From RGIG4576 sp045656705 (GTDB lineage Bacteria > Bacteroidota > Bacteroidia > Bacteroidales > Muribaculaceae): 32,892 nt of DNA. The stretch lies in the NCBI GenBank assembly GCA_045656705.1, contig JAZORR010000003.1, positions 1 through 32,892 on the forward strand, read 5' to 3'. Below the pieces are notes generated by a model that was not told the DNA's origin, ran no database searches, and worked only from the letters and a program-made list of their open reading frames with translations. Shown piece by piece: positions 16,360 through 23,663 of the stretch. The translations under genes were made by a program, and so were the position numbers. The stretch's first letter is position 1. Each line of letters starts with the position of its first letter.

Positions 16360-17166
16360 ATGATAACACTACTTATTATTCTAATTATTTACCTTTTAAT
16401 TAGAATTTATAATACTGCATCGGCACCAACTCCCAATTCGCCTATTAATTTATCCACTATTGATGAGTTTAAACAAGATCCTGAATTTAAAGAATTTGCT
16501 GATACTTTTCTTTGTGGATTAGACTTTATTCAAGAAATTGATGATTTCCCAACTGAAGACTCATCAAAACTTAGACAAAATGGCTTTATCGAAAGAATAA
16601 TCCACCAAAATACAATTACAGAAGAAAATGCCATTATGAAAAATTATTTTAGAGCTGTTTTAGATAGTGAAAATAAGAAAACTGTTTATTGTTATTATTA
16701 CACTACCTTTAAAAGTGCAGAAGAATATAGTATTGTATATCGAATTGGATTAGGACGTATGTTCAATGTTTTCGATAAGCATATCGATAGAGATAATAAG
16801 AAAATACTACTCAATAAAAACGATTATAAAATAACATATAAGTCACTACAACGAATCTTTATTAAGAACGACAATGATATTCAAAAAGCCTATTCACAAG
16901 GTATAATATTTCCTATATGGGATTGGTCTTTTTATATGAAAGGCATCAATCGCTCTGACCTTGGAGAAAACATCACAAATAAACAATTTTGGGAATATGC
17001 TCAAACTACATTCCTCAACGAAGTACTATTAACTGTTGAAGAAATATGGAAGGAAACTTGTAAGGCTGAAAACAAAGAATTAGATAAAGAAAAACAACAA
17101 TTAATCAACTTTGCAAAAAAAACACTCATACGCAAAGCAGTCTACATGGGATTAGGGGCTGTGTAA
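16360..17166 (+). CDS. Membrane-anchored protein of unknown function
   Basis: A 268-aa protein I do not recognise. It starts with one strongly hydrophobic helix (ITLLIILIIYLLIRIYNTA), most likely an uncleaved N-terminal anchor. A mixed alpha/beta soluble part of about 240 residues follows, rich in K, N, I and Y, with two cysteines close together (one in FLCGLDF) and a tyrosine cluster (KKTVYCYYYTTFKSAEEY). Near the C-terminus are helical segments such as LLTVEEIWKETCKAENKELD. There is no visible catalytic motif. It lies 32 bases after the acidic Zn-ribbon gene, and the two are probably expressed together. No terminator is evident in the 165 bases that follow it. Confidence 0.55.
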   Translation: MITLLIILIIYLLIRIYNTASAPTPNSPINLSTIDEFKQDPEFKEFADTFLCGLDFIQEIDDFPTEDSSKLRQNGFIERIIHQNTITEENAIMKNYFRAVLDSENKKTVYCYYYTTFKSAEEYSIVYRIGLGRMFNVFDKHIDRDNKKILLNKNDYKITYKSLQRIFIKNDNDIQKAYSQGIIFPIWDWSFYMKGINRSDLGENITNKQFWEYAQTTFLNEVLLTVEEIWKETCKAENKELDKEKQQLINFAKKTLIRKAVYMGLGAV

Positions 17167-17331
17167 TTTCACTTTTCTTTTAACATTCCTTAATTTGCAT
17201 AATAGATGTACTCATTAAGGTAGGTAGCGAAGGTGAACCACATTGCGTAGGAAGCGAAAAGCTACATTGAGGAGCTTTACCTTATACACCTTTTCCATAT
17301 ACAGCATCACCGCATAGGAAAGTTATGATAA

Positions 17332-18093
17332 TTACTTAAAAAAATATCTTCCTTTCTTTTGTGTGGCGTGGGCGTAGTCTATAGCACGTGTAGGGCAACG
17401 GTGGATACATGCAAGACACATAGCACAAGTGCCGTGCCATTTAGGTAATTCGCTTGCTTTAAGCGTAATATTATTCATCGGGCAATTCTTTACACAGGCT
17501 CCACAGTGGGTGCAACGATCGGCAGCCACTACAAATTTCTTATCGGTCATGCTATATCGCTTAAACCATGGATATATGAGGCGAGATTTCACCCAAGCAA
17601 ATGCTCCTTCCACCACATCCACGGCATAGCGCTTACGTTTGAGATGATGAGCTATCGATTCCAACTGCTTCACGGCAGCACGCTTCTTAGTTTCCTCAAG
17701 TTCCTTACCATCAACATCAAAGCCAGGAAGAAGGATGTAGTTGTTTGGCATCTGCACCGAATATGCTGCACATCCTTTGATGTCGCCAAGAGCTTCTTGC
17801 CACATCGCCACTGAAAGTCCCACATCATCGCCACAAGTGGTGACCATATACACGAAAGTGCTATCATCGTATCCTCGCAGACTCATTCGCTTGATAAATT
17901 CCACCATCACAGGCGCAGGTCCCCACGAGTAGGTGGGAAACACAAACCCTACCGACTCGCCATCGGCAAGCGAATATTCATATTGATTATTGGCAAATGC
18001 TTCTGATATTGGCACAAGATGCTCATCAAGTTTTTGAGCCAAAGTCTCTGCCACCCAACGGCTATTACCTGTTCCCGAAAAATAAAATATCAT
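17332..18093 (-). CDS. EFR1-type flavodoxin-ferredoxin fusion
   Basis: Electron-transfer protein of 253 aa. The N-terminus is a flavodoxin fold with the FMN phosphate loop FSGTGNSRWVAE at residues 5-16 and the later PTYSWGPAPVMVEF and TTCGDD loops. The C-terminal 65 residues hold two [4Fe-4S] ferredoxin motifs, CTHCGACVKNC-P and CAMCLACIHRC-P. This combination defines the EFR1 family in anaerobes; the physiological partner is not established. It is downstream of metY on the same strand, but a strong terminator at 18155-18194 lies between, so it likely has its own promoter, which I could not identify. Confidence 0.92.
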   Translation of the reverse strand: MIFYFSGTGNSRWVAETLAQKLDEHLVPISEAFANNQYEYSLADGESVGFVFPTYSWGPAPVMVEFIKRMSLRGYDDSTFVYMVTTCGDDVGLSVAMWQEALGDIKGCAAYSVQMPNNYILLPGFDVDGKELEETKKRAAVKQLESIAHHLKRKRYAVDVVEGAFAWVKSRLIYPWFKRYSMTDKKFVVAADRCTHCGACVKNCPMNNITLKASELPKWHGTCAMCLACIHRCPTRAIDYAHATQKKGRYFFK

Positions 18094-18154
18094 ATACTGT
18101 TTTTTATTTTATAACAACACATCGTCACACTTAGTGCAGTCATCTATTAGCTTA

Positions 18155-18194
18155 TAAAAAAGCCAACCTATCCCCAGCATGGAATAAGTTGGCT
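18155..18194 (-). terminator. Intrinsic terminator after metY
   Basis: Fourteen-base stem (18161-18174 with 18181-18194, two G-U pairs on the transcript) and a 6-nt loop, followed on the minus strand by six T. Its sequence resembles the hairpin at 23311-23345 (shared AAAGCCAAC and TATCC blocks). Confidence 0.85.
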
Positions 18195-18213
18195 CTATGT
18201 TTCATCACTTTAC

Positions 18214-19494
18214 TTACTCTTCGAGGGCTTGAGTGATATCAGCAATGATGTCTTCAACATTTTCGATACCCACCGACAGACGGATAAGGTCAGGAGCAAC
18301 ACCAGCCTCACGCAATTGCTCATCGCTAAGCTGACGGTGTGTGTGACTTGCCGGATGAAGCACGCACGAACGAGCATCTGCCACGTGAGTGACTATACAA
18401 ATCATCTTCAGTCTGTCCATAAAGCGAATTGCATCTTCGCGAGTACCCTTCAATCCGAATGCTATCACACCACAAGTGCCATTTGGCATATATTTTTGAG
18501 CAAGACCATAGTACGGGCTATCAGGCAGACCACTATAATTCACCCAAGCCACTTTCTCGTTTTTGCTGAGAAACTCGGCTACGGCTTGTGCATTTTCGCA
18601 GTGACGCTTCACGCGTAGGTGAAGAGTTTCAAGACCGAGGTTTAGTAAGAAAGCATTCATTGGCGATTGGATAGAACCAAGGTCGCGCATAAGTTGTGCT
18701 GTGGCCTTAGTCATATATGCACCTTTACCGAAGCGTTCGGTGTAGGTGAGTCCGTGATAAGATTCGTCGGGAGTGCAAAGACCTGGGAACTTATCGGCAT
18801 GTGCCTGCCAATCGAAATTACCGCTGTCCACAATCACACCACCCACAGCAGTGGCGTGTCCGTCCATATATTTGGTAGTAGAATGAGTTACGATATCAGC
18901 ACCCCACTCGAATGGTCGGCAATTGATAGGTGTGGCAAAAGTATTGTCGATGATAAGAGGCACACCATTTTTGTGGGCCACACGAGCAAACTTTTCTATA
19001 TCAAGCACTTCGCAACCAGGATTGGAAATAGTTTCACCAAATAGGCACTTAGTGTTAGGACGGAATGCCTTTTGCAACTCTTCTTCACTTGCATTTTGGT
19101 CAACAAATGTCATCTCTATACCGAGTTTCTTCATTGTAACGCTGAAGAGATTGTAAGTGCCACCATATATTGCAGTCGAACACACAAAATGGTCGCCAGC
19201 CTCACAGATATTGAAGACTGCATAAAAATTGGCTGCTTGTCCCGATGAAGTAAGCATTGCACCCACACCACCTTCGAGTGCAGCGATTTTGGCTGCTACA
19301 GCATCGTTAGTAGGATTTTGTAATCTGGTATAGAAATAGCCACTGTCTTCAAGGTCGAAGAGACGAGCCATTTGTTCACTATTGTCATATTTGAAAGTAG
19401 TGCTTTGCACAATAGGCAACACACGAGGCTCGCCCTTGGTTGGAGTCCAACCTGCTTGCACGCATAGAGTTTCTGGTTTCAGTTTATTTGCCAT
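18214..19494 (-). CDS. metY: O-acetylhomoserine sulfhydrylase-type PLP enzyme (MetY)
   Basis: Cytosolic enzyme of 426 aa of the Cys/Met metabolism family that makes homocysteine (or a related thioether) from O-acetylhomoserine and sulfide. The start KPETLCVQAGW, the PIVQSTTF and TRLQNPTNDAVAAKIAALEGG segments, the PLP-binding lysine at 208 in HSTTKYMDGHA, and the C-terminal SVGIENVEDI are all typical. The length of about 425 rather than about 390 residues, with an insertion around residues 235-265 (ADKFPGLCTPDESYHGL), fits MetY rather than MetB or MetC. A -7-like TAAATTTG lies upstream on the minus strand (19538-19531), without a clear -33. It is divergent from the EamA exporter. Confidence 0.93.
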   Translation of the reverse strand: MANKLKPETLCVQAGWTPTKGEPRVLPIVQSTTFKYDNSEQMARLFDLEDSGYFYTRLQNPTNDAVAAKIAALEGGVGAMLTSSGQAANFYAVFNICEAGDHFVCSTAIYGGTYNLFSVTMKKLGIEMTFVDQNASEEELQKAFRPNTKCLFGETISNPGCEVLDIEKFARVAHKNGVPLIIDNTFATPINCRPFEWGADIVTHSTTKYMDGHATAVGGVIVDSGNFDWQAHADKFPGLCTPDESYHGLTYTERFGKGAYMTKATAQLMRDLGSIQSPMNAFLLNLGLETLHLRVKRHCENAQAVAEFLSKNEKVAWVNYSGLPDSPYYGLAQKYMPNGTCGVIAFGLKGTREDAIRFMDRLKMICIVTHVADARSCVLHPASHTHRQLSDEQLREAGVAPDLIRLSVGIENVEDIIADITQALEE

Positions 19495-19554
19495 AGTTAT
19501 ATATGTTTTTAGATTTTCTAATTATAACTGCAAATTTAATAATAATACTCATTT

Positions 19555-19588
19555 TTTGAAGCTCTACAGCAAAAAATATGTAATTTTG
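19555..19588 (+). promoter_or_regulatory. Bacteroidetes-type promoter for the EamA exporter
   Basis: TTTG (19555-19558), 22-nt spacer, TAATTTTG (19581-19588), 23 bases before the ATG at 19612. It supports that start over an earlier in-frame codon at 19588. Confidence 0.6.
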
Positions 19589-19611
19589 TGCGTTTTTTCC
19601 TGATAATTGAA

Positions 19612-20514
19612 ATGAATAATACTACTAACGCTCCCTCTATAGGGTATCACATATTAGCCATTATCACCATTTTCGTGTGGGGTACTACATTTGCCTCGTC
19701 GAAGGTGTTGCTCAGTTTTGGTCTCACCCCTGGCGAGATTATGCTCTACCGATTTGGGATTGCATATATGCTATCTTGGTTTTTCTCACGACGATTGTGG
19801 TGTAACAACATCGTGGACGAACTTTTCCTCGTATTAGCTGGATTCACAGGTGGCACTTTGTATTTTCTCGCCGAAAACACAGCCTTGCAATACACTATCA
19901 CATCAAATATCGCCCTCATCGTGTGCAGCGCTCCCGTAATCACTGCTTTGCTGGCTATTGTGTGTTTCAAAAGCGACCGACTCACAAGTAAACTTGTATA
20001 TGGTTCGATTATAGCTTTAGCTGGAATGGCACTTGTTATCCTCAATGGTAAAATATTAAAGTTCAATCCTATAGGAGATACACTTGCATTTCTATCTTCA
20101 CTTGCTTGGGCTGTATATAGCGTAGTTTTGCGCCGATTCGACGGCCGATATAATATGTGGATGATTACACGCAAAATATTTTTCTATGGCTTAGTAACAC
20201 TTATTCCATTCATCGCATTCAGTCACGAGCCATTGCACATCGAAGCACTCGCCCAGCCGGTGGTAATAGCCAATATGCTATTTCTCGGTGTTGTGGCATC
20301 GCTGCTATGCTTCTATTCGTGGAATGTTGTAATGGAAAAACTTGGCACTATTCGTGCATCAAACTACCTATATTCACAACCGATAGTGTCGCTTGTGTGT
20401 TCGGTAGTAATCCTTGACGAACCGCTCACATCTATTGCCATCGTGGGTACAATATTTATCCTATGTGGGATATATGTAGCACAAAACGGATTTAAATTAC
20501 CCAAAAGAGGTTGA
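19612..20514 (+). CDS. EamA/DMT family metabolite exporter
   Basis: Inner-membrane protein of 300 aa with ten predicted helices in two EamA repeats. The first repeat opens with ILAIITIFVWGTTFASSKVL, the second with GDTLAFLSSLAWAVYSVVLR near the middle. The protein ends with the typical ASNYLYSQPIVSLVCSVVIL segment, where the YLYSQPIVS motif is the conserved loop before the last helices. Family members export amino acids, nucleosides or other small metabolites; the substrate cannot be read from sequence. The start at 19612 gives MNNTTNAPSIGYH and matches the promoter position. It is divergent from metY, so an amino-acid-related substrate is possible, but this is only context. Confidence 0.88.
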   Translation: MNNTTNAPSIGYHILAIITIFVWGTTFASSKVLLSFGLTPGEIMLYRFGIAYMLSWFFSRRLWCNNIVDELFLVLAGFTGGTLYFLAENTALQYTITSNIALIVCSAPVITALLAIVCFKSDRLTSKLVYGSIIALAGMALVILNGKILKFNPIGDTLAFLSSLAWAVYSVVLRRFDGRYNMWMITRKIFFYGLVTLIPFIAFSHEPLHIEALAQPVVIANMLFLGVVASLLCFYSWNVVMEKLGTIRASNYLYSQPIVSLVCSVVILDEPLTSIAIVGTIFILCGIYVAQNGFKLPKRG

Positions 20515-20591
20515 TATAATGCCCTTTAGCACTAAAAACTACTGTTTGTAGGAATGGGGAAACATATTTTTTACCCCCTCAATGAAGTGAT

Positions 20592-21047
20592 TTAGATTGA
20601 CGCGACTTGTTCAAATGCAGCAATTTTCTGCTTCCAATCGTCGGCAATAGGAGCCGACACTCCTGCTTTCACATCAAAACCCACCATTATCACCACACAT
20701 TGGCATTTCACTTCGCCAGTAGAAGTGTTGATAAGTTGTTGCAAGAGTTTTATACTACGCTCATGCACATATTCCGTTTGAGTTTGCACAGCTATTGGTT
20801 CATTAAAATATATAGGTGCAAGGTAGTTGCAATTTACATTTGCCACCACCACATTAGCAGTACGCCAATCCACCGGACCGCCATTCACCTCAGTGAAATA
20901 ACGAGCTTTTCCCAAGTCAAAAAACTCCATATACACAGCATTATTCACATGTCCGAGTGCATCAATATCGTTAAAGCGTATTTGCACATCCATTGTGTGC
21001 TTAAACTCTGCCTTTGGTTCTATATAAAACGGATTCTTATTGCTCAT
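20592..21047 (-). CDS. Acyl-CoA thioesterase, 4HBT/YbgC type
   Basis: Hotdog-fold enzyme of 151 aa that hydrolyses acyl-CoA thioesters in the cytoplasm. The 4-hydroxybenzoyl-CoA thioesterase signature is present: VQIRFNDIDALGHVNNAVY, with the catalytic-type Asp followed by GHVNN, then FFDLGKARYF. The size is normal. It is the third gene of the recF - DUF721 - thioesterase row, 37 bases after DUF721, and probably shares their transcript. Its natural substrate is not evident; YbgC-like proteins act on short- to medium-chain acyl-CoA. Confidence 0.87.
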   Translation of the reverse strand: MSNKNPFYIEPKAEFKHTMDVQIRFNDIDALGHVNNAVYMEFFDLGKARYFTEVNGGPVDWRTANVVVANVNCNYLAPIYFNEPIAVQTQTEYVHERSIKLLQQLINTSTGEVKCQCVVIMVGFDVKAGVSAPIADDWKQKIAAFEQVASI

Positions 21048-21084
21048 TTCTATCTATATAAAAGAGAAACTCTTTCTCACTATT

Positions 21085-21375
21085 CTATTTAAAAATTATA
21101 TCATTTATCACTTCACTTCCCACAGCCTCATTGAGTCGCTTTACAAGCACCGAACGGCCCATCATTAGTTCGTTTCGCAATACCGACGACGACAGATGCA
21201 CCACCAAGCACCGATTCTTTACATATCTACTCACAGTGTATCTATTGATGCCAGGTCCCACAATGTCGGCCCACAACTCTGCCACGCGAAGTTCATTCAT
21301 TTTGCCGTCAAGGTTTTCGGCCACAAGAAGTTTTTTTATGATATCGCCTATCTGTTCGGCTTCGGTGCGTTTCAT
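21085..21375 (-). CDS. DUF721 (DciA-like) protein
   Basis: Small 96-aa protein of the DUF721 family. The pattern is an N-terminal helix with IGDIIKKLLVAENLDGK, the core RVAELWADIVGPGINRYT, and the C-terminal LVVHLSSSVLRNELMMGRSVLVKRLN. The ATG overlaps the recF stop by four bases (ATGA), so the two are translationally coupled. DUF721 proteins commonly follow recF; related DciA proteins help load the replicative helicase, which makes a role in replication or repair plausible. The direct role in Bacteroidetes is inference. Confidence 0.88.
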   Translation of the reverse strand: MKRTEAEQIGDIIKKLLVAENLDGKMNELRVAELWADIVGPGINRYTVSRYVKNRCLVVHLSSSVLRNELMMGRSVLVKRLNEAVGSEVINDIIFK

Positions 21376-22487
21376 AGTTCAGCCCCCTTTCGTTCGCTAT
21401 TCCACACCACACCATTTTCCACAGTGAAAATACTATAATCTCCGCCCACATGTTCCACTATCTCGTCGAGATGAGTACGATTCGTGTCGGTGATAAAAAT
21501 CTGGCCGAAACTATCCTCACTGCTCACCATTGATATGATATTCTCCACACGATGAGCATCAAGTTTGTCGAATATATCATCAAGAAGCAATATCGGAGTG
21601 AGCGAACTCACCTGCTTCAAGAAATCGTATTGAGCCAAACGAAGTGCTATAGTATAGGTTTTGCACTGACCTTGTGAACCTGTTTTTCGCATAGAATGAT
21701 CGCCAAGTAGTAGTTCTATATCATCGCGATGCACCCCACGAGTGGTGTAGCCTATCACCATATCACGCTCACGATTTGCGGCAAGCAACTGTTGCATAGA
21801 GCCATCATTCAAGTGACTACGATATTCCAAACTCACTATCTCAGCACTACCCGATATAGCCTGATAATAACGCATAAATATTGGTGAGAAGTCTCTCACC
21901 CAAGCCTCACGGCAAGCATGTATATACTCACCAGCTTCGCATATTTGAGCCTCCACCGTTTCAAAAAGTATCACATCACGATAACCTTGCTTTATCAGTG
22001 CATTGCGATTTTCCACAGCCTTAGCATAGCGTATCAACGCAGCAAGATACTCTTGATTGCCTTGCGAGATAATCATATCCATCAATCTGCGACGCTCATC
22101 GCCAGCACCCCTTATCAGTTCCCAATCGAGAGGCGACACCATCACCACAGGCAACAGACCTATATGTTCGCTCAATTTCTTATACTCCTTACCATTTTTG
22201 CGAAGCACCTTCTTCTTACCACGCTGAAACGAAAGAGCCACTTCCAATTCTTCGCCACGACGCATATAGTCGCCCTTGAGCATAAGATAATCGGCATCGT
22301 GACGCACCACAAGTGCATCGGCCTGATTCACAAAACTCTTGCTAAAACTCAAGTAATAAATAGCATCAAGAATATTAGTTTTGCCCATACCGTTGTTGCC
22401 GATAAAGCAATTCACCTTCGGAGAAAACTGCAACGCAGCCTCCTCAATATTCTTAAAATTCAATATGGAAACATTTTTGAGTATCAT
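21372..22487 (-). CDS. recF: DNA replication and repair protein RecF
   Basis: RecF is an SMC-like ATPase that binds gapped DNA and helps RecOR load RecA. The 371-aa protein has the Walker A FIGNNGMGKTNILDAIYYL near residues 30-48. The ABC signature region lies around residues 275-282 (TGSQGQCKTYTIALRLAQ), followed by the Walker B PILLLDDIFDKLD and the D-loop after it. I chose the ATG at 22487; an in-frame GTG at 22490 is one codon earlier. A good promoter ends only five bases before the ATG, implying an mRNA with almost no leader. It starts a three-gene row with DUF721 and the thioesterase. Confidence 0.96.
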   Translation of the reverse strand: MILKNVSILNFKNIEEAALQFSPKVNCFIGNNGMGKTNILDAIYYLSFSKSFVNQADALVVRHDADYLMLKGDYMRRGEELEVALSFQRGKKKVLRKNGKEYKKLSEHIGLLPVVMVSPLDWELIRGAGDERRRLMDMIISQGNQEYLAALIRYAKAVENRNALIKQGYRDVILFETVEAQICEAGEYIHACREAWVRDFSPIFMRYYQAISGSAEIVSLEYRSHLNDGSMQQLLAANRERDMVIGYTTRGVHRDDIELLLGDHSMRKTGSQGQCKTYTIALRLAQYDFLKQVSSLTPILLLDDIFDKLDAHRVENIISMVSSEDSFGQIFITDTNRTHLDEIVEHVGGDYSIFTVENGVVWNSERKGAEL

Positions 22488-22492
22488 CACTA

Positions 22493-22523
22493 CAAAGATA
22501 GTGCAAGGCGAGTGAAGAACAAA
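22493..22523 (-). promoter_or_regulatory. Bacteroidetes-type promoter of recF
   Basis: Minus-strand TTTG (22523-22520), 19-nt spacer, TATCTTTG (22500-22493). The G of the -7 element is five bases from the recF ATG, so transcription would start at or next to the ATG. Confidence 0.7.
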
Positions 22524-22661
22524 ATTTAAAACGCAGTTTTCAAATTTTTTATTCCGAACCGAAGCCTATCTTACTTCGTTGAATGTAATATGGTATTTCA
22601 GTAGGGTGGACAAAAAAGGGGACTAAATCATTTTATCCAAAGCGTAAGATTTACTAACTAA

Positions 22662-22697
22662 AACAACAAAAAAAGGAAGTTCAAAAAAAGAACTTCC
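22662..22697 (-). terminator. Intrinsic terminator after tRNA-Lys
   Basis: Eight-base perfect stem (GGAAGTTC at 22675-22682 with 22690-22697) and a 7-nt loop. On the minus strand it is followed by a run of seven T and more T-rich sequence. It lies about nine bases past the tRNA 3' end. Confidence 0.85.
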
Positions 22698-22705
22698 TTT
22701 CGTTT

Positions 22706-22814
22706 TGGTGACCTCGGAGAGGCTCGAACTCTCGCCCCACTGATTAAGAGTCAGTTGCTTCTTTGCCCTCCAAAAGCTGACGCTTTCGGAGGCAACCAAC
22801 TGAGCTACAAAGTC
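22706..22814 (-). tRNA. tRNA-Lys (CTT) with a hairpin insertion in the D-loop
   Basis: Read on the minus strand, the acceptor stem GACTTTG pairs with CGAGGTC. The anticodon arm ACTGA/TCAGT holds the loop CTCTTAA with anticodon CTT (22748-22746). The T-arm GAGAG/CTCTC has TTCGAGC, and a CCA end is encoded (22708-22706). Positions 18-19 (GG of AGTTGG) are kept. Directly after them come about 33 extra nucleotides (22795-22763). They fold into a stem of 11 contiguous pairs with one G-U pair and a 4-nt loop, extended by three outer pairs past one bulge. Without the insertion the gene would be 73 nt plus CCA, the normal size. The D-stem keeps three of four pairs (GCT with AGC). It could be a functional tRNA with an enlarged D-loop or a tRNA disrupted by a palindromic element. 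Confidence 0.75.
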
Positions 22815-23168
22815 TTATATATAAGAAAAGCTTAATGCAATATATATCCTTTTTCTCGCAGTTGACATAGTGGTTGACAAAAATGCCAAACAAGATGTGA
22901 TTAATAATAATGTTAATGTTCTCAATGTAAAGTTAGTCAAAATCAATATGTTATGCAATGATTTTAACTTGTTTGTTGATGTGGTGATGAAAGATTTTTA
23001 AGTGTTGTGAAATGCTGTGTATTTTGACTTTTTACAGCTTCGATGAAGTGGGAAATCTGAGCATAGTGAGTGACAGACATCGTACTCTGTGAAATGTGTG
23101 CTATCAGTTTGTGATGTTCAACTTTACTGAATATCATTGAATATGTTAAACCATTAAATTTTATAGCT
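22815..23168. other. AT-rich stretch without recognised gene
   Basis: I see no convincing gene here. A minus-strand open frame (22964-23224) has no supporting motif and is composed of biased low-complexity residues. The 7-mer GTTGACA occurs twice within 13 bases near 22862-22878. The tRNA promoter must lie at the left end of this stretch, but I could not define it. Confidence 0.4.
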
Positions 23169-23255
23169 ATGAATTTTGATTTGAAAAAGTATTTTGGAAA
23201 CCTCGTTGGAATGCCAACAAACATGAATCACACAACAACTCCACCTCTCGTGTAG
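23169..23255 (+). CDS. Possible small peptide of 28 aa
   Basis: An ATG-started open frame encodes MNFDLKKYFGNLVGMPTN followed by MNHTTTPPLV. The amphipathic start and the Thr/Pro-rich end are not obviously random, and the frame lies alone between the tRNA and the next terminator. There is no recognisable promoter, family or partner. It may equally be the start of a lost gene. Confidence 0.2.
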   Translation: MNFDLKKYFGNLVGMPTNMNHTTTPPLV

Positions 23256-23306
23256 AAAGGTGTCAAATATAAATTGAAAAAGTGATTAAATGAAGTTATT
23301 TAGAAC

Positions 23307-23345
23307 TAAAAAAGCCAACTTATCCCAAGCGGATAGGCTGGCTTT
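23307..23345 (-). terminator. Intrinsic terminator after the 96-aa gene
   Basis: Fifteen-base stem (23311-23325 with 23331-23345, one wobble and one mismatch on the transcript) and a 5-nt loop. On the minus strand it is followed by a T-rich run. It closes the truncated BspA/96-aa unit. Confidence 0.75.
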
Positions 23346-23372
23346 TGTTGTATGCATTTTAATTTAAAATGT

Positions 23373-23663
23373 TTAAAATTCTACAGTTCCCATATGATAA
23401 AGTTTATCAATTTTGCCATTATTATCAATAAATAGATGAATATCATTAGCAACATTACTTTCTAAATCTATATTTGTCTGTAGTTTTCTAAATTTTGCAT
23501 AAGACTTTAACAGGAAAGATATTAAATCTTGAAACATTATATTGCTCGTATCAGCGTCCAAAACGACATCACTTCCACAAGCAAAACATTGATTATCCTC
23601 TTCAGTATCAATATTAAATGTAATAATATAATGAATAATATTATTGTTTTGTATATCTATCAT
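23373..23663 (-). CDS. Small unrecognised protein coupled to the BspA-like gene
   Basis: A 96-aa cytoplasmic-looking protein with no signal peptide. It has two close cysteines (DNQCFACGSDVVLD), a helical middle (QDLISFLLKSYAKFRKLQTN) and a mixed end (HLFIDNNGKIDKLYHMG). I know no family. Its ATG overlaps the stop of the BspA-like gene by four bases (ATGA), so it is translated by coupling and may once have served the same unit. It is followed by a terminator. Confidence 0.55.
   Translation of the reverse strand: MIDIQNNNIIHYIITFNIDTEEDNQCFACGSDVVLDADTSNIMFQDLISFLLKSYAKFRKLQTNIDLESNVANDIHLFIDNNGKIDKLYHMGTVEF

Noticed and set aside
21918..22529. Plus-strand 203-aa frame over recF
   Set aside because: RecF is unmistakable on the minus strand with Walker motifs; the antisense frame is a shadow rich in His and Ile.
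22964..23224. Minus-strand 86-aa frame between tRNA and the 96-aa gene
   Set aside because: No signal, motif or promoter; composition looks random and the frame crosses the downstream small ORF on the other strand.
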